NCBI GenBank assembly: GCA_964058805.1
Contig: CAXKVV010000632.1
Location: 1 to 36,830, forward strand
DNA length: 36,830 bases
From: Schoenoplectus triqueter
Lineage: Eukaryota > Streptophyta > Magnoliopsida > Poales > Cyperaceae
Reading direction: 5' to 3'
Positions within the stretch are counted from its first letter, which is position 1. Every line of letters begins with the position of its first letter. The notes below the pieces were generated by a model. The model ran no database searches. It worked only from the letters and a program-made list of their open reading frames with translations, and was not told the origin of the DNA. The translations under genes and the position numbers were made by a program. Of the stretch, positions 33,101 to 36,830 are shown piece after piece.

Positions 33101-36100
33101 TTTGCCCATTTTTCTTCTTAACCGGGACAATGCTAGCCACCCATTCTGGCGTCTCTTCTTCCCGTATGAAGCCTGCGTCGATGAGTTTCTTTGTCTCCTC
33201 CACGACCTTCTCTTCGAGTTCTATTCTCATTCGCCTCGGCGCTTGTTTAATCGGCTTGAAGGTTGGATCAATTTTTAAGTAATGGACCGCCACTTTGGGA
33301 TCTAATCCAGGCATCTCTTTATAACTCCAAGCGAAGCAGTCCATGTAGCTTTTAAGGAATCTCTTCAACCTGTCAGCCATCTCTTCCGGTAACGACGCGC
33401 TTATGAAAGTTGGTCGTGGGTCTTCTTCCGTCCCCAAATTAATTTCAGCTAACTCATCGACCGTGTTAGGTTCCTTTTCTAGCTGCTTCAAAGCATTTTT
33501 CAGGACCGGGGTATTGTCCTCTTCTGTTTCATTATCTGGCATTTCAACAGAAGTCATGCAACAGCTTTCTTTCATACGGTACTCGTTGAGAGACCCCTCG
33601 AAGCATGCTGCGTCATTGCAGTTATACCCTAATCCCCGAGTGTATTTTATTTTACCATCCAGGCCCAGGACCTTATTCTGGCCGCCATTCCAGAGTTCAT
33701 CGAAGCGCTTGGCCTCGGCCTTGGATATGTCTCTCAGACATTTTGCCCTTTTTGCCAGTTTATACAGCTCCTTTCCAAAGGGATGAGATGCAGCGTCATC
33801 GCTCGTTGCATTCTCTAATTCTTGTTCTATCACCCACTTCTTCCAAGCGTTGTGATCGGGGTTCTTCAGAGACTGAGTTGAATCGCTCTGATAGAAAATT
33901 ATAGCCTTGTGGATGATAGTTTTCCCTTTGATGCGTTCTACCTTTGCCGGCACAACAAAGGTCTTTAGGGTTTGGATGTGGTTTACTTCCCTCGGTATGA
34001 GGTCTTTAAAATGCCTTTCAGGAACCACAGTAATTTCTAGCGCTGCCATCTCTTCTTCTATCTCAATATTCATGACTGAGTTGGAGCGGTAGATTTCTTT
34101 GATCGGCTTACGTCTCGCAGCCTTAGGTTTGCTAGGTACGGGAGTGTGCGAGATCGTATAAGCCACCCCTTTGCCCTTGTTATTCAAGTTATGCGGAGCT
34201 GGGTCTTGTTGAAAGCTCTTCGGGAGTTGGATCGTCCCATTTCTGTGCCCTTCTTCTATAAGGTCTTTGAATACCCAACATTCTTCAATTGTATGGCCCA
34301 GTATGCGATGATAAGGGCAGAATTCGCCTTCGCCGGCTCTCTCCATGTCTGCGGGTCTTTTACAGACGGGAAGGGTCAACCCACTCTTTAAGGCCTGCTC
34401 AAATATCCGAGCTGTTTTATTTTTCAGGAAAGAGTATGGTTTACTCTTCTTGACCTTGAGAGTTTGCATGACGGTCGACTGCTTAACTCTCGTTTCTTCC
34501 CCTTTTGATTCATCTACTATTACAATTACCCGCTTGCCGCTATCGGGTGTTTGTCTTTCAGGGGTCCCGGAACGGGGTTCGCTCGTCACCTCCTTGAGTA
34601 GCTCGGAGTTATAGATCGCGGTTTGCAGGTTTTCAATCATTATCATGATTTCATTGTGTTGCACTTTAATATCCTGCATCACTTCCCATTGTTCAGACAC
34701 CTCTCTTCTATTATTTTCAACTTGGTGCCTTATTTCATCGATTGCATTCCAGACGCGACCTTCGAAATTTTCCCGCCATGAGCGTTCTTCGTTTATAGGC
34801 CTCGGCCTAACCGGGTTATCCCTTCCGCTACCGGGTCCCGTGTTGATCATAAATGACTCCTCACTTTCATTATCTGTTTCGGGCCCTTTGTATGGCTTTT
34901 TGAGGATGTGATAGATGATCTCTTCGTCAGACTCCTCTTCCCAGGGTTGACGATCATGGCCAGATTCTTCCCCTGAGATAATATTGCCCGAGTCGTTGGA
35001 ATCTTCGGAGTCTTCTCCCGAAGTTGCCTCTATGATCTGAATTTGAGGAGTGTTGGCAGGTTTAAAATTGAAAATGACCTCCTCTTCAGAATCACTTGAA
35101 TTGATTTCACTCGGCTTTATTTGGGTCTTATACGTAGCCACCTGTTTGAAGTGGAAGGTTGCTTCCTCACCCGACTTTCTTCCGGGTCTTTGGGCTCGAG
35201 CACCTTGGGGTTTGATATTAAATTTGATCTCTTCTTCTTCTCCGGATGAGGTATCAAATTTAGGGCCTTTATTGAAGGGTTTCTGACCTGCTTTTGTTAT
35301 AGGCCGGCTTGGCGCCACAGCGGATTTAGGCAGAAAATACTGGGCGTCATTGAACTTAATCTCATGCACCCCGAATGGTTTGACATCTCCGTCAATTCTC
35401 TTTTGCTTACCATTCTCGATATATTTCAGGCACTGATGCAGAGTAGAGGGTATGACCTGATTACTATGAAGCCACGGGCGACCCAGCAACGCCCGATAAG
35501 AGGTTTCAGCGTCAATGACATAGAATTTAGTAGGCGCTTTTAGGCTTCCGCATTGCAGGTTCAGAGTTATAGCTCCCAGGGCCTTTTGGGAGTTTTGATT
35601 GAAGCCATGAATGATCACCTTTTCGTCAGATAGGTTCTTCACGTCTAAGGTGATGGTCTTCAGAGTTTTAAGCGGCATGATATTGATTGAAGACCCTGCG
35701 TCAACCAGGATGCGACCAACCTTTTGCCCTCCGCAGTTTCCGGTGATGTATAGCGGGCGGTTATGGTCGACGGTGCCTATTAAGAGGTCATCGTCTGTGA
35801 AATTTATGCAGGCGGCCCGCTTGGCGGTGAATAGGGCTTCCTGCATATTTTGCTCGATGAAATATGACTTGTACTTCTCAGGATCTTGCAAGGCCTGAAT
35901 TAGAACCTCCCTTAGGTCTTGTGACATCATCAACGCGTCAAATATGCTTAATAGTGCTGGGATCTTACGCAGATGTGCCAACACATTATATTCTTCGCCC
36001 GTCGACCGGGTCTTTTCTGGGTTCTTGCTTAAGCTCTCGGCCTCTTTACCTTTATTCAGGGCCTTATCTTTTCCTTTATCGAAATCCTTAGGAGCTTGTC

Positions 36101-36830
36101 TCTCAGGTATATAAGTCCCGGACCGGAGCACAGCTTTGCACTCTTCATTCTTAGTCCCAGAGGTGCTTGCTTCTTCTTCATCATTCGGGAAGAACATCTC
36201 CTCTAAAGTTGGCATATCTTCGTCGTGAGAAGAATATACCATATTGCACGAAGCACCCCAGATTTCTTCGCTCTCTTCCTTATTTATTTTTTCATCTACA
36301 TCTTCTTTCTTTTGACCTAGGGTTAGCTTCTCCCAGTCTTCTTTGGAGATGAAGTGTTGGAGGGTAATCGCCTCGGGACTGCCCTGCTCACATTCTTCAA
36401 TTTTATTCTTTCTGGACTTGTTGCTTCTATGCTTCTTTCTCTTCTTAAGAACCTGGTCTTGGCTCTGGTCTACCTTATAATATACCCTGGGCTTTGGTGG
36501 GACCACTGGCGTGATATCGTCTCTCCATCTCATGCCAGGTTCTTTCTTAAGGGCTTTAAGCATTTTAATCGATTTCTTCGATAAGTGCGTAGTCCATTGC
36601 TCCTCTTGATCTTCGCTTAGCTGGCCCGGGACTTTCTCTTCCTCGTGAGAGATCGTGTTGGCCTGTTCATGGGCTGATGGGTTTTGCAAGAACCCTTTTG
36701 GTAAAGTAATTTCACCATTTTTATACGCCTTCTCGACCCAATCTTTGAAGACCCAGCAATCTTCAATTGAGTGCCCTATTATTCTGTGGTATGGGCAGAA
36801 GTTGGGTTCGTCCGATTTATCGGCATCTTC
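30114..36830 (-). CDS. Gag-pol polyprotein of Tat-lineage Ty3/gypsy element (5' partial)
   Basis: One stop-free frame of 6.7 kb, open at the right edge, so the true start is outside the window; stop TAG at 30116-30114. Order in the protein: zinc knuckle A, CX2HX4HX4C (36797-36756); aspartic protease with DAGSSIN (D at 35702-35700) and ALLGRPW; acidic Ser/Glu linker; predicted coiled coil (about 34790-34600); zinc knuckle B, same spacing (34319-34278); reverse transcriptase with VDFRDLNKACPKDDFPLP and YVDD (32795-32784); RNase H with its first Asp replaced (TTALD); archaeal-type RNase H (YFDGASS, NNEAEYEAL, FGDSQLI, NGEADALA); integrase HHCC (about 31190-31050), DDE residues D 30962-30960, D 30779-30777 and E 30671-30669 (spacing DX60DX35E), and a GPY/F motif (NWEGPYVI, about 30238). 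No chromodomain. Catalytic residues of protease, RT, archaeal RNase H and integrase look intact. The function is reverse transcription and integration of the element. Confidence 0.95.
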   Translation of the reverse strand, partial: EDADKSDEPNFCPYHRIIGHSIEDCWVFKDWVEKAYKNGEITLPKGFLQNPSAHEQANTISHEEEKVPGQLSEDQEEQWTTHLSKKSIKMLKALKKEPGMRWRDDITPVVPPKPRVYYKVDQSQDQVLKKRKKHRSNKSRKNKIEECEQGSPEAITLQHFISKEDWEKLTLGQKKEDVDEKINKEESEEIWGASCNMVYSSHDEDMPTLEEMFFPNDEEEASTSGTKNEECKAVLRSGTYIPERQAPKDFDKGKDKALNKGKEAESLSKNPEKTRSTGEEYNVLAHLRKIPALLSIFDALMMSQDLREVLIQALQDPEKYKSYFIEQNMQEALFTAKRAACINFTDDDLLIGTVDHNRPLYITGNCGGQKVGRILVDAGSSINIMPLKTLKTITLDVKNLSDEKVIIHGFNQNSQKALGAITLNLQCGSLKAPTKFYVIDAETSYRALLGRPWLHSNQVIPSTLHQCLKYIENGKQKRIDGDVKPFGVHEIKFNDAQYFLPKSAVAPSRPITKAGQKPFNKGPKFDTSSGEEEEIKFNIKPQGARAQRPGRKSGEEATFHFKQVATYKTQIKPSEINSSDSEEEVIFNFKPANTPQIQIIEATSGEDSEDSNDSGNIISGEESGHDRQPWEEESDEEIIYHILKKPYKGPETDNESEESFMINTGPGSGRDNPVRPRPINEERSWRENFEGRVWNAIDEIRHQVENNRREVSEQWEVMQDIKVQHNEIMIMIENLQTAIYNSELLKEVTSEPRSGTPERQTPDSGKRVIVIVDESKGEETRVKQSTVMQTLKVKKSKPYSFLKNKTARIFEQALKSGLTLPVCKRPADMERAGEGEFCPYHRILGHTIEECWVFKDLIEEGHRNGTIQLPKSFQQDPAPHNLNNKGKGVAYTISHTPVPSKPKAARRKPIKEIYRSNSVMNIEIEEEMAALEITVVPERHFKDLIPREVNHIQTLKTFVVPAKVERIKGKTIIHKAIIFYQSDSTQSLKNPDHNAWKKWVIEQELENATSDDAASHPFGKELYKLAKRAKCLRDISKAEAKRFDELWNGGQNKVLGLDGKIKYTRGLGYNCNDAACFEGSLNEYRMKESCCMTSVEMPDNETEEDNTPVLKNALKQLEKEPNTVDELAEINLGTEEDPRPTFISASLPEEMADRLKRFLKSYMDCFAWSYKEMPGLDPKVAVHYLKIDPTFKPIKQAPRRMRIELEEKVVEETKKLIDAGFIREEETPEWVASIVPVKKKNGQIRICVDFRDLNKACPKDDFPLPVTEIIIDHTSSYEVFSFMDGYAGYNQIKMAPEDERHTAFRTPIGIYCYKVMPFGLKNAGATYQRAMTKIFDDLIHEIVECYVDDLVIKAMTYEEHLQYLEVVFNRLREHALKLNPLKCAFMVSSGKFLGFVVRHRGIEIDPGKIKAITELSPPKNLKQLRSLQGQLAYIRRFIANLSGKIQPFTRLTKKNIPFKWDGECQRAFEEIKAYLLNPPVLAAPIPGKELILYTTALDGSLGALLAQENQDGNQNALYYLSRMMVGAEHGYSPIEKHCLALIFAVKKLRHYMLAHKIILISKVDPLKYLMTRPMLTGRLAKWAIILTEFDITYTPQKAIKGQALADFLAAHPIQDDSPLKCDFPDEETLHVEEGSPIWEMYFDGASSIKPIAGPGVPTVRAGAGLVFVTPEGGIIRHSLALTEPCTNNEAEYEALIAGLELSLELGIKAVRIFGDSQLIINQIIGEYKVLKPELIQYHQKAMELMKKIPYVSIEKVTRAVNGEADALAKLAKELGEPTEPEIHIIVRNRRPLSLCQTTDKANDENAGLEKIECQEAMITEDDDWRQPFIEYFRHGTLPKEKRIADQLRKRVLRYAYVGSTLYRRSYDQLWLRCVSGPEAGQVMKEVHSGLCGAHQSGPKMKLKIKRMGYYWPTMVADCEEHAKKCRMCQIHGPFIHQAPNPLHPTVASWPFNMWGTDIVGPIDPPTSRGHRFILAATDYFTKWAEAIPLKEVKASDVVKFFKTHILYRFGTPQRIISDNGTAFKSSKVYALAEQFNIDWRFSSIYNPRANGLAEAFNKTLINIMKKTVDGNQRDWDNRLQEALWAYRTTYRTPTQATPYSLAFGVEAVLPLEVELPSLRVAMQNDMTMDECQQLRLDELDAMDEKRLIAQQNLEIYQAKMARAYDKMARVRAFQQGELVLVLKRPIIGRHIGPKFSPNWEGPYVIEKVYGGGAYQLIDHEGERPMPPINGRYLKKYYT

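Larger units (their letters stand above)
20231..36830 (-). mobile_element. Tat-lineage Ty3/gypsy retrotransposon, partial
   Basis: A minus-strand LTR retrotransposon cut by the right edge of the window. Right to left it shows a Gag zinc knuckle, protease, RT, two RNase H domains, integrase, a spacer, an antisense PMD-like gene, a polypurine tract and a probable 3' LTR. The RT-RNase H-archaeal RNase H-integrase order without a chromodomain is diagnostic for the Tat/Ogre group (established family knowledge). Extra open frames antisense to pol are known in this group. The 5' LTR, primer-binding site and most of Gag lie beyond 36830. The left end is an inference: TGGGC at 20231 could be the LTR terminus, with ATTAA (20226-20230) as target duplicate, but 17334 is an alternative. 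Both large genes are open, which argues for a recent insertion. Confidence 0.75.

Noticed and set aside
32811..33278. Plus-strand frames opposite pol, for example 155 codons here
   Set aside because: They lie opposite the conserved reverse transcriptase and integrase codons, and none shows a domain of its own.

Overview
This is a stretch of a repeat-rich flowering-plant nuclear genome. It contains no RNA gene and no ordinary single-copy host gene that I can support. The evidence for a plant is an LTR retrotransposon polyprotein of the Ty3/gypsy Tat lineage (degenerate RNase H followed by a second, archaeal-type RNase H, no chromodomain) and a plant mobile domain (PMD)-like gene. Short GT-AG introns and plant-type promoter motifs (TATA, G-box, TCP-type sites) agree. 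The species cannot be read from the sequence.

Left half (1-17333): a continuous tandem array of a GC- and CpG-rich 58-bp monomer, about 300 copies, entering from beyond the left edge. It has recent internal duplications (290-bp and 521-bp blocks), composite 80-bp units and multi-kb segments that recur. The array stops abruptly at 17333, and the next bases look like an LTR terminus (TGTGCGACCC). From 17334 to about 20230 there is non-coding DNA: a possible LTR start with a plus-strand TATA box, two families of short direct repeats, then a very AT-rich tract with a TTA microsatellite.

Right half (about 20231-36830): most simply one large Tat-lineage retrotransposon lying on the minus strand and running off the right edge. 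Reading in its own direction (right to left) the order is: Gag zinc knuckle, aspartic protease, long acidic linker, second zinc knuckle, reverse transcriptase, degenerate RNase H, archaeal RNase H, integrase (all one open frame, 36830 to 30114). Next come a 1.7-kb spacer and an oppositely oriented PMD-like gene. Then follow a 24-nt polypurine tract and a probable 3' LTR of roughly 4.4 kb. Both protein genes are open, so the insertion is probably young.

The most interesting content is (1) the antisense PMD-like gene, which joins into one 1008-codon reading frame across five introns of 72-77 bp, all phase 1, and (2) the putative LTR, which holds three pairs of duplicated hairpin-forming sequences. 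In two of the pairs the stems differ between copies but remain complementary. One pair sits exactly where minus-strand transcripts driven by two duplicated TATA boxes would begin.
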